A stretch of 64,000 nucleotides of DNA, taken from Mesorhizobium muleiense. GTDB taxonomy: Bacteria; Pseudomonadota; Alphaproteobacteria; Rhizobiales; Rhizobiaceae. The notes under the pieces were generated by a model. The model made no database searches. It was not told where the DNA came from and saw only the letters and a program-made list of their open reading frames with translations. Below are positions 36,041 through 44,900 of this stretch, piece after piece. How positions within the stretch are numbered: position 1 is the stretch's first letter; every line of letters starts with the position of its first letter. The stretch spans positions 1 through 64,000 of the forward strand of contig NZ_FNEE01000005.1 of assembly GCF_900099905.1 (NCBI RefSeq), given 5' to 3'. The position numbers and the translations under genes were made by a program.

Positions 36041-36952
36041 ATGGATCGCCTCGAGGCCATGTCGCTTTTTGTCGCCGCGGCGGAGGCCGGCAGCCTTTCG
36101 GCCGCCGGACGCCGTTTCGGCATCCCGCTTGCAACGGTCAGCCGCAAGGTCTCCGACCTGGAGCGGCATCTGAAGACGCGTCTTCTGAATCGCTCGACGC
36201 GGCAGCTGACGCTGACCGACACAGGTCACGCCTACCTCGCTGCCTGCCGTCGCATTCTCGACGAGGTCGGCGAGGCCGAGCGGACTGCCGCCGGCGAATA
36301 CAGCGCCCCGACAGGCGAACTGATCATCACCGCACCGATCGTCTTTGGCCGCCTGCATGTGCTGCCGGTCGTCACCGGCTTTCTCGCTGCCTACCCCGAC
36401 GTAGCTATTCGGCTGATGCTTGCGGACCGGATAACCCAGTTGACCGAGGAGCACATCGATCTCGCCATCCGCATCGGCCAGCTTCCCGACTCCAGTCTGG
36501 TGGCCACCCGCATCGGCTCGATTCGGCGCGTTGTTTGCGCGAGCCCTGCCTATCTGGCCGAGCACGGCACGCCGCGGACGCCGAAAGACCTCGCGGCACA
36601 CGACTGCGTCACCTTCGAGGGACTCACCGCTCCCGCCGCATGGACTTTTGCCACGGGCAAGACCGAACTCACCGTTCCGATCCGCTCACGGCTTCGGGTC
36701 AACACCGCGGAAGCGGCGATCGATGCCGCGATTGCCGGCATCGGGTTGACGAGGGTGCTTTCCTACCAGATCACAGCTGCAGTGCGGTCGGGCACCCTCC
36801 GCACCGTGCTGGAGGCATTCGAGCCGCAGCCATGGCCGGTCAGCCTCGTGCATGCCGGCCAGGGTCTGCTGCCGGTGAAACTGCGTGCGTTCCTCGATTT
36901 CGCCGCCCCACGCCTGAAGAAACGGCTGGTGCAAGAGACGTGGCAGACCTGA
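36041..36952 (+). CDS. LysR-family transcriptional regulator
   Basis: The 303-aa regulator has an HTH at MSLFVAAAEAGSLSAAGRRFGIPLATVSRKVSDLERHL (about 7-44) and the CrgA-like effector domain (GELIITAPIVFGRLHVLPVV). GGGAGA precedes ATG 36041. It stands divergent from the AhpD-NTF2-PNPOx operon with a 106-bp gap, the usual place for a LysR activator and its target. Confidence 0.92.
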   Translation: MDRLEAMSLFVAAAEAGSLSAAGRRFGIPLATVSRKVSDLERHLKTRLLNRSTRQLTLTDTGHAYLAACRRILDEVGEAERTAAGEYSAPTGELIITAPIVFGRLHVLPVVTGFLAAYPDVAIRLMLADRITQLTEEHIDLAIRIGQLPDSSLVATRIGSIRRVVCASPAYLAEHGTPRTPKDLAAHDCVTFEGLTAPAAWTFATGKTELTVPIRSRLRVNTAEAAIDAAIAGIGLTRVLSYQITAAVRSGTLRTVLEAFEPQPWPVSLVHAGQGLLPVKLRAFLDFAAPRLKKRLVQETWQT

Positions 36953-37031
36953 CGAACGGGCCATCGCACCCTTTCCTTTTTGCCCGCGCTTGGTGTAACC
37001 AACGCACACCTCCTCACCGGGCTCTTCCTGC

Positions 37032-37826
37032 ATGCTTTATGTCCGCTCGCTGGCGTTCAACTTCGTCTTCTACGTCAATCTGATCCTCCAGATGATCCTC
37101 TGGACCCCGTACTATTTCCTGTCGCCGCGCCACCGCGCCTGGTTCGTGCCGAAATTCTGGTCACACACCAGCATGTGGCTCTATGACAAGATCGCCGGCA
37201 CCAAAAGCGAGATCACCGGCCAGGAAAACCTACCCGAGGGTTCCTTCATCCTGGCGCCGAAGCATCAGTCCTTCTGGGACGCGATCGCCTTTTTCCCGTT
37301 CCTGCAGGATCCGATCTACATCCTGAAGCGGGAACTGACCTGGATCCCGTTCTTCGGCTGGTACATCCTGAAAATGCGAATGATCCCGGTCGACCGCGGC
37401 AGCCGCTCGAAGGCGCTGAAAGCGGTGGTCGCCGCGACCAGGCAGGAACTGGCGCGCAATCCCCGCCAGCTGATCATCTATCCCGAGGGCACGCGCCGGG
37501 CGCCGGGCGACGAGCCGGCCTATAAATACGGCATCGTCGAGCTCTATATCCAGCTTGGCATTCCGGTGGTGCCGGTCGCCCATGTCGCCGGCCTCTACTG
37601 GCCGCGGCGAAAATTCCTGCGCTATCCCGGCACGATCAAGGCCCGCTTCCTGCCGCCGATCCCGGCGGGTTTGGGCAAGGAGGAATTCATGGAACGGCTG
37701 ATCGGCGAGACGGAAGCCGCCTGCGACCAGCTGCTCATCGAGGCGTCCCAGGCGCCAAACCCGCCGCCAATGCCGCCAACGGCGGTAAAGCGGCTGAGGG
37801 AACTTGGCTCCGATATCCCGACCTGA
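37032..37826 (+). CDS. plsC: 1-acyl-sn-glycerol-3-phosphate acyltransferase (PlsC family)
   Basis: The 264-aa membrane enzyme makes phosphatidic acid. It has an N-terminal hydrophobic helix (FNFVFYVNLILQMILW), the catalytic motif KHQSFWDA (H-X4-D, about residue 77), FFGWYILKMRMIPVDRG and the glycerophosphate motif YPEGTRRAPGD. The C-terminus has a short poly-proline stretch (NPPPMPP). It stands alone between the LysR and LysE genes. Confidence 0.92.
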   Translation: MLYVRSLAFNFVFYVNLILQMILWTPYYFLSPRHRAWFVPKFWSHTSMWLYDKIAGTKSEITGQENLPEGSFILAPKHQSFWDAIAFFPFLQDPIYILKRELTWIPFFGWYILKMRMIPVDRGSRSKALKAVVAATRQELARNPRQLIIYPEGTRRAPGDEPAYKYGIVELYIQLGIPVVPVAHVAGLYWPRRKFLRYPGTIKARFLPPIPAGLGKEEFMERLIGETEAACDQLLIEASQAPNPPPMPPTAVKRLRELGSDIPT

Positions 37827-37853
37827 ACCATCTTGCTTGGTCGGCAGTATCCC

Positions 37854-38471
37854 CTAGGGAATCACAGCCAGCGCCGTGGTCAAAACCAGTGTTGCCGCGA
37901 ACATCAGATTGATGATCCGCGACGCCAGCAGATTGCGCAGGAAGCGCGCAAACGCTGCCCCGGCGAGAAGCCACAGGACATGGATGGCGATGATCATCGA
38001 AGCGAGGACCGCCAGCTTGAGACCTGCATCGAGCTCACCAGCGGACGACGTGCCGGCAAATACGGCGGCAATCGCCACATAGGCTTTTGGGTTGGCAACG
38101 GCCAGAAGAAACCCGCCGAGGAATGTGGGACGCGCCGCGCCGCCGGTACGCGCTGCCAGAGGCGGGGCCGTTGCTATCTTGAAGGCGAGGTAGAGGATGT
38201 AGGCTGCGGATGCCACCGTCAGGAGGGGTGTGAGCGTCGGCACAGAGGCGAGCGTGGCCGTAATGCCCGTCGCCACGACCAAAAGCACGGCGACCGTACC
38301 AAGAATGATGCCCGAGGCGTAGCGGAGCGAATCGCGCGGGCCGAAGGCGGCGCCAACGGCGGTGACGCTTATCGTCGCCGGCCCCGGACTGCCCATCACG
38401 ACCGCCGATGCCAGCACAAGCGCGAGCAATTGCTGCCATAGTTCCGGATGGGAAAAGACCTGTTCGGACAT
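37854..38471 (-). CDS. LysE/RhtB-family amino-acid exporter
   Basis: The 205-aa protein has six hydrophobic helices and the LysE hallmark VMGSPGPATISVTAVGAAFGPRDSLRYASGI near residues 25-55. It likely exports amino acids or related metabolites. ATG 38471 is used; a longer in-frame stretch upstream belongs to a different gene frame and is not coding. It converges on plsC with a 27-bp gap. Confidence 0.88.
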   Translation of the reverse strand: MSEQVFSHPELWQQLLALVLASAVVMGSPGPATISVTAVGAAFGPRDSLRYASGIILGTVAVLLVVATGITATLASVPTLTPLLTVASAAYILYLAFKIATAPPLAARTGGAARPTFLGGFLLAVANPKAYVAIAAVFAGTSSAGELDAGLKLAVLASMIIAIHVLWLLAGAAFARFLRNLLASRIINLMFAATLVLTTALAVIP

Positions 38472-38617
38472 CTGTATACCAGTATCCAGGCGCGATGCCG
38501 GCAATGGTATGGCAGGGCACAGGAGGCGTCTTGAACGATCGTGCAGGGAGCGTTCCGGCGCCGGCCGCGCCCGGTTCTTGGCTGCTGTTTGATCAAGCCA
38601 TCGCTTCGCGCTGGCGT

Positions 38618-39565
38618 CTAAGCACTCGCGCTGTCGAGCTCGACGATATCGTCCGGACCGAACTCCAATGATGCGGTGCGGACGAGGCTGTCTACCTGAT
38701 CCAATGTCGTGGCACTGGCGATCGGCGCGGTGACGCCGGGCCGCGCGATCACCCAAGCGAGCGCCACTTCCGCCGGCTTGGCCGCGTGACGTGCCGACAC
38801 GGCGTCGAGTGCCGCCAGGACGCGCATGCCGCGCGCGTTGAGATAGTTCTTCACGTCGTCGCCACGCGCGCTTTTGCCGAGATCGGCTTCGCTGCGGTAC
38901 TTGCCGCTCAAAAACCCCTTGGCGAGGCTGAAATAGGTGATGACGCCGATATCCTCGGCCATGCACAGATCGCGCAGCGGTCCATCGAAAGAGGCGCGAT
39001 CGTAGAGATTGTATTCCGGCTGCAGCACCGAATAGCGCGGCAGGCCCCGCAAGCTTGCCACGTCGAGCGCGGCGCGCAACTGGCCAGCATCGAGATTGGA
39101 CGCGCCGACGTGGCGGATCTTGCCCTTGTCGAGCAGCTTTTGATAGGCGCCGAGCGTTTCCTCGTAGGGGGTGGCCGGGTCCGGCCAGTGCGACAGATAG
39201 AGATCCACGACTTCGGTCTGCAGCCGCTGCAGCGACGCATCGATGGCCTTTTCGATATAGGCCGCGGAGAGGTCTTTCCTGCCCTGCCCCATGTCCGACC
39301 CGACCTTGGTGATCACCACAACCTTGTCGCGATTGCCGCGGCTTTTCATCCATTTGCCGATGATCGTTTCGGATTCGCCGCCCTTGTTGCCGGGAACCCA
39401 GCGCGAATAGGCATCGGCGGTGTCGATGGCGTTGAGGCCGGCGCCGACGAACCGGTCGAGCAGGTCGAAAGAGGTTTTCTCGTCGGCGGTCCAGCCGAAG
39501 ACGTTGCCACCCAGAACCAGCGGCGCGATGGACAGGTCGGTTTGACCGAGACGACGTTTCTGCAA
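38618..39565 (-). CDS. Aldo/keto reductase
   Basis: The 315-aa TIM-barrel oxidoreductase has the AKR catalytic residues: Asp and Tyr in AIDTADAYSRW, Lys in VVITKVGS and His in DLYLSHWP. The NADPH site is near the C-terminus (PIASATTLDQVDSLV). The natural start is TTG 39565 with GGAG 8 nt upstream; the family N-terminus MQKRRLGQTDLSIAPLVLGGN begins exactly there. It resembles YajO/Gfo-type general AKRs. The physiological substrate is unknown. Confidence 0.9.
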   Translation of the reverse strand: MQKRRLGQTDLSIAPLVLGGNVFGWTADEKTSFDLLDRFVGAGLNAIDTADAYSRWVPGNKGGESETIIGKWMKSRGNRDKVVVITKVGSDMGQGRKDLSAAYIEKAIDASLQRLQTEVVDLYLSHWPDPATPYEETLGAYQKLLDKGKIRHVGASNLDAGQLRAALDVASLRGLPRYSVLQPEYNLYDRASFDGPLRDLCMAEDIGVITYFSLAKGFLSGKYRSEADLGKSARGDDVKNYLNARGMRVLAALDAVSARHAAKPAEVALAWVIARPGVTAPIASATTLDQVDSLVRTASLEFGPDDIVELDSASA

Positions 39566-39680
39566 GACTGATCTCCGTGGGGAATGGAAAGAAGCGGGCG
39601 AAAAGCCCCGTGACCGGCTTAACCTATGGCGGGCCGCACCAACGTCAAAGGGCCGGCCGACTTTTCCACCGACCAGCGCT

Positions 39681-40259
39681 TCACAAAGGCGCGATCCGTT
39701 TCGCCACCTCTTCCAGCCAATGGTCGCGGATCCCCAGCGCCTCGAGGTGCTCCAGCGTGCTGGACACGTAGTCCTCATTCTTTCCCGACTGGCCGACGGC
39801 GCCGCGAACGACGCTCGCCGCATCGGCCGCATCGAGCGCACCGGCATATTGCTCGTGGCTACGGTCGACGACATAGGCGACAGCCTCGACCGTCTCGCCT
39901 CCGCCCGTCTCGCCGCCATTCTCGCCCCCACCTTTGTCGGCCCCACGCGTGTCCCCCTTGTCGAGGCGAATGCTAAGCATGCGCTCGAGATAGACATTGG
40001 TGACCAGCTCGCGTTCGCGCAGATAGGTGATGACCTCGTTGCGCAGATCGCCGGGGACGCGGAAAGCCAGCCCGATGCAGGAGCCGCCACGGTCGAGGCC
40101 GAGCACCAGGCCGGGCCGTTCGCGCGTGCCGCGATGCACGAAGGAGTAGACGCACAGCGAGCGGCGGTAGCCATGGAGGCGGGCCCGCCGCGTCTCGACA
40201 TGCGCAAATCCCGGCCGCCAGATCAGCGAGCCGTAGCCAAAAACCCAAAAATCGCCCAT
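39681..40259 (-). CDS. chaC: Gamma-glutamylcyclotransferase, ChaC-like
   Basis: The 192-aa protein has the ChaC nucleotide/glutathione-loop motif FGYGSLIWRPGF at residues 7-18 and GLAFRVPGD plus the catalytic-region ITYLRERE. ChaC enzymes split glutathione into 5-oxoproline and Cys-Gly. A Gly/Glu-rich insertion (residues ~103-122, KGGGENGGETGGGE) is unusual and may be a slippage-derived loop. It is a single gene. Confidence 0.85.
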   Translation of the reverse strand: MGDFWVFGYGSLIWRPGFAHVETRRARLHGYRRSLCVYSFVHRGTRERPGLVLGLDRGGSCIGLAFRVPGDLRNEVITYLRERELVTNVYLERMLSIRLDKGDTRGADKGGGENGGETGGGETVEAVAYVVDRSHEQYAGALDAADAASVVRGAVGQSGKNEDYVSSTLEHLEALGIRDHWLEEVAKRIAPL

Positions 40260-40376
40260 ATCGCCAAGCCTGGTTGCAGCACCGCACTGGAATTGGTGTT
40301 TTTTTCAATCCGTCTCCGTCTACCCGATCTTGCCGGAAACGACACCTCTGCAACACGCGCCAACGAGAGCCGCAGC

Positions 40377-41375
40377 ATGACGTCAAATGACGAACGCCCG
40401 CCGAATTTTCTCCGCCGGCTGTTCTGGCTCGGCGTTTTCATCGTCGTGCTGTTCGGCCTCTACAGCGCCGGCTGGTTCTACCTGGCAGACAAGGTCAAGA
40501 GCGAAGCCGGCATAGCGGTGGCCGAACTCAACGGCAGTGGCATCGAGGCGGACTGCGCCAATCTCACGGTCAGCGGCTACCCCTCAAGCTTCGCCGTTTC
40601 CTGCGACAGCCTGGCTTATCAGGACGACAGCAGGAACGTCGCCGCCTCGCTCGGCAGCCTCAAAGCAGTCACGCACATCACCCAGATCCTGTCGCCTGGC
40701 GCCGACCTGCAGGGGCCGCTCAGGACCTCCGTGCCGGGGATGGCGCCGCTGTGGATCGACTGGGATAATCTGCGAGCGAACGTCAAACTGTCCTGGCCCC
40801 TGCCCCGGCGCGTTTCACTGGAGGCAGAGGCTCTGTCAGCCCAGACCGATCCGGCCGATGGCACAGACCCGGTCGAGCTGTTCAGCGCTGGGACAGCGGT
40901 CGGAGAATTGCGTCCGAACGGCCAGGACATCGACTATGCCGGGAGTTTTACCGATCTCGAAATCGATCCGGACGCGATCGATGGCCGCGTGCTGCCGCCG
41001 CTCGACGGCAGCGGCGACGTGACGCTGAAGAACGGCGTGGCGCTGATCAAAACACAAACAGAGAGCCTGCGCGGCCAGGCGGTGGATATCGGCAAGCTCG
41101 ATCTGTCGTCGGGAAGCGCGCGCGTCACCGTTTCCGGACCGGTTTCGGTCGATGCCGACGGGCTGATCGACGCCGATTTGATGATCAGGCTCAGCGATCC
41201 GAAGGCGGTGGCGGAAATCCTCGGCAAAGCCATTCCCGAGCAGAAGAGCCAGATCAAAACCGGCTTTGCCGGGCTGGCGCTGCTTGGCAACGAACCGTCG
41301 ATGCCGCTCAAGATCGTCAAGGGCAAGGCCTCGCTCGGTTTTATCCCTCTGGGCAGCATCAAGCCGGTCGATTAG
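40377..41375 (+). CDS. DUF2125 membrane-anchored periplasmic protein
   Basis: The 332-aa protein has one N-terminal helix (FWLGVFIVVLFGLYSAGWFYLA, about 16-37) and a beta-rich outer region typical of DUF2125, an alphaproteobacterial family of unknown function. Two cysteines (ADCANLTV and AVSCDSLAY) probably form a disulfide. ATG 40377 was preferred to the long upstream extension, which overlaps the divergent chaC. A PfkB-type kinase gene follows after 53 bp. Confidence 0.85.
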   Translation: MTSNDERPPNFLRRLFWLGVFIVVLFGLYSAGWFYLADKVKSEAGIAVAELNGSGIEADCANLTVSGYPSSFAVSCDSLAYQDDSRNVAASLGSLKAVTHITQILSPGADLQGPLRTSVPGMAPLWIDWDNLRANVKLSWPLPRRVSLEAEALSAQTDPADGTDPVELFSAGTAVGELRPNGQDIDYAGSFTDLEIDPDAIDGRVLPPLDGSGDVTLKNGVALIKTQTESLRGQAVDIGKLDLSSGSARVTVSGPVSVDADGLIDADLMIRLSDPKAVAEILGKAIPEQKSQIKTGFAGLALLGNEPSMPLKIVKGKASLGFIPLGSIKPVD

Positions 41376-41428
41376 GCGATGATTGCGAACCTCCAGTTCG
41401 GAAAGACCATGGCCAAACAGGAAGATAG

Positions 41429-42352
41429 ATGAACCGCCCGGTGAAGCTCCTGAGTGTTGGCGCGCTGACGCTCGATACGATCCTTCGCCTCGACACGCTT
41501 CCGGCGCGTCAGGGCAAGTTCATCGCGTCCGACGGCGTCCAGATCGCCTCGGGCATGGCTTCGAGCGCGGCCTGCGCCGCACGCCGCCTCGGCGCGGAGG
41601 TATCGCTGTGGGCGAGCGCGGGAGACGACCTCGTCGGCGATCAGCTGGTCGCAGGCATTGAGGCCGAAGGCGTCGATTGCAGCTTTGTCCGGCGCGTCGC
41701 CGGGGCGCGGTCGGCACTGTCGGCCATCCTGGTCGACACGCATGGCGAGCGCATTATTGTTCCATTCTATGACAAGCTCGCCCAGGCCGACCCCGAAGCG
41801 CTCCCCACTCAAGATCTCACCGCATTCGATGCCGTCCTGGTCGACGTGCGCTGGCCTGGCGCGGCAGCTCTGGCCCTGACGGCGGCGCGCGCAAACGGCC
41901 GTCCAGCCATACTCGACGCCGACACCGCGCCACGGGCCGTGCTGGAACGGCTGTTTCCGCTCGCCTCGCACATCGTCGCGTCGGAGCCGGCGGCGTTCAT
42001 CCTCTGCGGCGAGGAGCAAGGCCCGCAGGCGGCCTGTGAAGCGCTGGCCAGACGCACCGATGCATTCGTAGCGGTGACCGGCGGCGCAGCGGGAAGCTGG
42101 TGGTTCGACCGTTCGGTGGCGTCGGTGCGCCACGTCGCCGCGCCAAGGATCAAGGCAGTGGATACGCTTGCCGCCGGCGACGTGTTTCACGGCGCCTTTG
42201 CCGTCGGGCTGGCCGAGGCGATGCCGATCGAACGGACATTGCGCTTTGCCAGCGCCGCCGCCGCGCTCAAATGCCTGCGCTTCGGCGGCAGGCTGGGCGC
42301 GCCCGACAGGGCCGAGACACTGGCGATGATGGCGGCTCACTGGCCGGATTGA
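41429..42352 (+). CDS. PfkB-family sugar kinase
   Basis: The 307-aa ribokinase-like enzyme has the first PfkB signature region (SGMASSAACAARRLGAEVSLWASAGDDLVG, about 42-71) and the second, containing the anion hole and catalytic Asp: VDTLAAGDVFHGAFAVGLAE (about 249-268). The substrate is not clear. The gene is followed by a small palindrome and convergent tyrC. Confidence 0.88.
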   Translation: MNRPVKLLSVGALTLDTILRLDTLPARQGKFIASDGVQIASGMASSAACAARRLGAEVSLWASAGDDLVGDQLVAGIEAEGVDCSFVRRVAGARSALSAILVDTHGERIIVPFYDKLAQADPEALPTQDLTAFDAVLVDVRWPGAAALALTAARANGRPAILDADTAPRAVLERLFPLASHIVASEPAAFILCGEEQGPQAACEALARRTDAFVAVTGGAAGSWWFDRSVASVRHVAAPRIKAVDTLAAGDVFHGAFAVGLAEAMPIERTLRFASAAAALKCLRFGGRLGAPDRAETLAMMAAHWPD

Positions 42353-42402
42353 GCGCGCGGCGGCCTTCAAATCGGATGGTACCGCCGCTCTATCTTTTGC
42401 TT

Positions 42403-42444
42403 GAGCATCGGATTTCACCTAAAACCGGTACGGGTCCGATGCTC
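42403..42444. repeat. GAGCATCGGA palindrome between pfkB-type gene and tyrC
   Basis: GAGCATCGGA (42403-42412) pairs with TCCGATGCTC (42435-42444) around a variable centre. The right arm reaches the tyrC stop codon. It belongs to the same loose family as 55000-55043 and may serve as a bidirectional terminator. Confidence 0.65.
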
Positions 42445-43379
42445 TATCCCTTGGCCGGATGCTCGACTGCCTGCCGGCCAAAGTCCGGCACGTCGATGTC
42501 CTGGCCGGCCTCGATGATCGAGCGGCGCACGGCGCGGGTGCGGGTGAACAGGTCGAACAGCTTTTCGCCGTCGCCCCAGCGGATCGCCCGCTGCAGCGAG
42601 GCCAGATCCTCCGAGAACCGCGCCAGCATTTCGAGGATGGCATCCTTGTTGTGCAGGCAGACGTCCCGCCACATCGTCGGGTCGGAAGCGGCAAGGCGCG
42701 TGAAGTCGCGAAAGCCGGAGGCCGAATATTTGATGACCTCGGACTTGGTCACCGACTCCAGGTCGTCGGCGGTGCCGACGATGTTATAGGCGATGATGTG
42801 CGGCAGATGCGAGACGATGGCCAATGTCATGTCGTGATGCTGGGGATCCATCGTGTCGATGTTGGAGCCGCAACGGCGCCAGAATTCCGAGAGCTTTTCC
42901 AAGGCGGCCGGATCGGTGCCGGGCAACGGCGTGAAGATGCACCAGCGGTTTTCGAACAGTTCGGCAAAGCCGGCGTCCGGGCCCGATTTTTCAGTGCCGG
43001 CCAGTGGATGGCCGGGAATGAAATGCACGCCGGCAGGCACATGCGGCTGCATCTGCGCGATGACCGACGCCTTGGTCGAGCCGACATCGGTGAGGATCGC
43101 GCCCTGCTTCAGCGCCGGCGCGATTTCCTCGGCGACCTCGCCCGAAGAACCGACCGGCACCGAAACGATGACCAGGTCGGCATCGCCCACCGCCTCTCTC
43201 GCATCGGTCGTGTAGGAGGAGCCGAGGCCGAGTTGCTTCGCCCGCGCCAGCGTCGTTTCGCTGCGCGTCGAGATGGCGACGTGACCGGCAAGGCCTTCGC
43301 GATGGATGACGCGGGCCAGCGACGAGCCGATCAGGCCGATGCCGACCAGCGCGATCTTTTCGAACATCGGTGATGTCAT
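42444..43379 (-). CDS. tyrC: Prephenate/arogenate dehydrogenase
   Basis: The 311-aa enzyme makes 4-hydroxyphenylpyruvate (or tyrosine from arogenate). The NAD Rossmann motif is VGIGLIGSSLAR (about 12-23). GHPLAGTEKSGPDAG (about 127-141) and PQHHDMTLAIVSHLPH hold the catalytic His residues. There is no chorismate mutase or ACT domain. It follows hisC by 6 bp on the minus strand, a conserved rhizobial pair. Confidence 0.94.
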   Translation of the reverse strand: MTSPMFEKIALVGIGLIGSSLARVIHREGLAGHVAISTRSETTLARAKQLGLGSSYTTDAREAVGDADLVIVSVPVGSSGEVAEEIAPALKQGAILTDVGSTKASVIAQMQPHVPAGVHFIPGHPLAGTEKSGPDAGFAELFENRWCIFTPLPGTDPAALEKLSEFWRRCGSNIDTMDPQHHDMTLAIVSHLPHIIAYNIVGTADDLESVTKSEVIKYSASGFRDFTRLAASDPTMWRDVCLHNKDAILEMLARFSEDLASLQRAIRWGDGEKLFDLFTRTRAVRRSIIEAGQDIDVPDFGRQAVEHPAKG

Positions 43380-43385
43380 GGTGTT

Positions 43386-44495
43386 CTAGCTTTTCAGAAA
43401 TGTCGCGAGGGCGGCGACAACGCCGCGATTGGCCTCTTCGGTGCCGATGCTCATGCGCAGCGCATTCGGGAAACCGTAACCGGAAACACGCCGCAATATG
43501 TAGCCGCGCGCACAGAGGTAATCGTCCGCAGCTGCCGCGGAATGTTTTTTGTCTTCGGGAAAGTGGATGAGGACGAAATTGCCGACGCTCGGCGTCACCC
43601 GCAGTCCGAGCCTGGTCAACTCCTCGCTCACCCAGGTCAGCCAGGTCTCGTTATGCGCCACGCTGCGCTCGACATGGGCACGGTCGCGGATCGCGGCAAT
43701 GCCGGCCTCGATCGCCGTCGCGTTGACGTTGAAGGGACCCCGCACCCGGTTGATCGCATCGATGACATGCATCGGCGCGTACATCCAGCCGATCCGCGCG
43801 CCGCCGAGGCCGAGCTTGGAGAAGGTGCGGGTCATGACCACGTTTTCCGCGCCAGCCACCAGTTCGACGCCGGCTTCATAGTCGTTGCGGCGGACATATT
43901 CGGCATAGGCTGCATCCAGCACCAGAAGCACGTTTCGAGGCAGGCCGGCATGCAGGCGGCGGACCTCCTGGAACGGCAAATAGGTGCCGGTCGGGTTGTT
44001 GGGATTGGCAAGGAAGATGATCCGCGTACGCGGCGTTACGGTGGCAAGGATCGCATCGACCTCGGCACGCTCATTGGTTTCCTTGACCGACACCGGGACA
44101 GCACCTGCCGACTGGATGTAGATCTTGTAGACCATGAAGCCGTGTTCGGTGATCACAGCCTCGTCGCCGGGTGCGAGATAGGTTTGCGCAAGCAGGCCCA
44201 GAATCTCGTCGGAACCGTTGGAACAGACGATGTTCGCCGGGTTGAGGCCATGCACCTCGGCGATCGCCTCCCGCAGGCGCCTGGCGGTGCCGTCGGGATA
44301 TATGTCGAGCTTGGCCGCGACGTCGCGCGCGGCTTCTATCGCCTTCGGCGAGGGGCCGAGCGGGTTCTCGTTCGACGACAATTTATGGACCTTGGCAACG
44401 CCGGCCGGCGCCGTGCTTTTGCCCGGCACATAGGCTTCGATCTCCATGATCCCCGGGCGGGGCGTTGGACGTGCCTGATCCGATGCCTGGTTCAT
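43386..44495 (-). CDS. hisC: Histidinol-phosphate aminotransferase
   Basis: The 369-aa PLP aminotransferase has the PLP lysine in [14 protein letters not shown] (about residue 223), NPNNPTG (about 165) and [13 protein letters not shown] near the N-terminus. Next to tyrC it probably also transaminates aromatic intermediates. ATG 44495 ([26 protein letters not shown]) is preferred over ATG 44525, which abuts the palindromic repeat. It is divergent from metX. Confidence 0.93.
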   Translation of the reverse strand: MNQASDQARPTPRPGIMEIEAYVPGKSTAPAGVAKVHKLSSNENPLGPSPKAIEAARDVAAKLDIYPDGTARRLREAIAEVHGLNPANIVCSNGSDEILGLLAQTYLAPGDEAVITEHGFMVYKIYIQSAGAVPVSVKETNERAEVDAILATVTPRTRIIFLANPNNPTGTYLPFQEVRRLHAGLPRNVLLVLDAAYAEYVRRNDYEAGVELVAGAENVVMTRTFSKLGLGGARIGWMYAPMHVIDAINRVRGPFNVNATAIEAGIAAIRDRAHVERSVAHNETWLTWVSEELTRLGLRVTPSVGNFVLIHFPEDKKHSAAAADDYLCARGYILRRVSGYGFPNALRMSIGTEEANRGVVAALATFLKS

Positions 44496-44525
44496 ATTGC
44501 AAAAATCCGTCGAGAACGCTTCCAC

Positions 44526-44599
44526 CTAGTGTGGTGGATTTGAAGTTCCTGCCATTTTGGTGGCAACGGCGCTCAGGAACTTCAAATCCAGCACACTAG
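44526..44599. repeat. CTAGTGTG palindromic repeat, copy 2
   Basis: It has the same arms as 21941-22015: CTAGTGTGGTGGATTTGAAG...TTCC and GGAACTTCAAATCC..CACACTAG, with a different centre (a GCCA/TGGC mini-stem). It lies directly upstream of hisC. Confidence 0.8.
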
Positions 44600-44670
44600 A
44601 AGCCGCAGCGGAAATACAAGTCGTGGCCTGGAATGTCGAGAGGCGGCAATGATCGGTGCGTGACTGGCCG

Positions 44671-44699
44671 TTGACGGCGAGGCGCGCCGGTCCTAGAAG
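44671..44699 (+). promoter_or_regulatory. Probable housekeeping promoter of metXW
   Basis: TTGACG (44671-44676), 17 bases, TAGAAG (44694-44699). A start around 44706 would place the SAM-II aptamer at the very 5' end of the message, as expected. Confidence 0.65.
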
Positions 44700-44710
44700 A
44701 AGGCGAAATC

Positions 44711-44766
44711 CCGTGGTGATTTGGCCGGTCGGCTTGCAGCCACGTTAAACAACTCGCTAAAGGGCC
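44711..44766 (+). promoter_or_regulatory. SAM-II riboswitch
   Basis: The conserved SAM-II string is complete: CGTGGTGATTTG, then GGCCGG, the stem partner GGCTTGCAGCCACG and the pseudoknot tail TTAAACAACTCGCTAAAG. SAM-II (metA motif) aptamers bind S-adenosylmethionine and shut methionine synthesis genes in alphaproteobacteria. It precedes metX by ~135 bp. Confidence 0.95.
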
Positions 44767-44780
44767 GTTTGCATCCTGTA

Positions 44781-44812
44781 ACCGGCTTTGCGAAGGCAAT
44801 GCCGGTTTTTTT
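44781..44812 (+). terminator. Intrinsic terminator between SAM-II aptamer and metX
   Basis: ACCGGC (44781-44786) pairs with GCCGGT (44801-44806), with an inner TGC/GCA pair set, and is followed by seven T. It begins 14 bp after the aptamer. Its left arm can alternatively pair with GCCGGT at 44724-44729 inside the aptamer, which suggests SAM-controlled termination. Confidence 0.8.
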
Positions 44813-44900
44813 GTTGTCCGCAGCCGGCCGGACAGTCGTATCGATCCGAAAATCGCAATCGACTTTCGGAAAACACGATGGGTTGATGTAAGAGGATGCG

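Noticed and set aside
38472..39353. Long in-frame extension of the LysE gene to 499 codons
   Set aside because: The added part is an off-frame reading of the aldo/keto reductase; LysE length and start fit ATG 38471.
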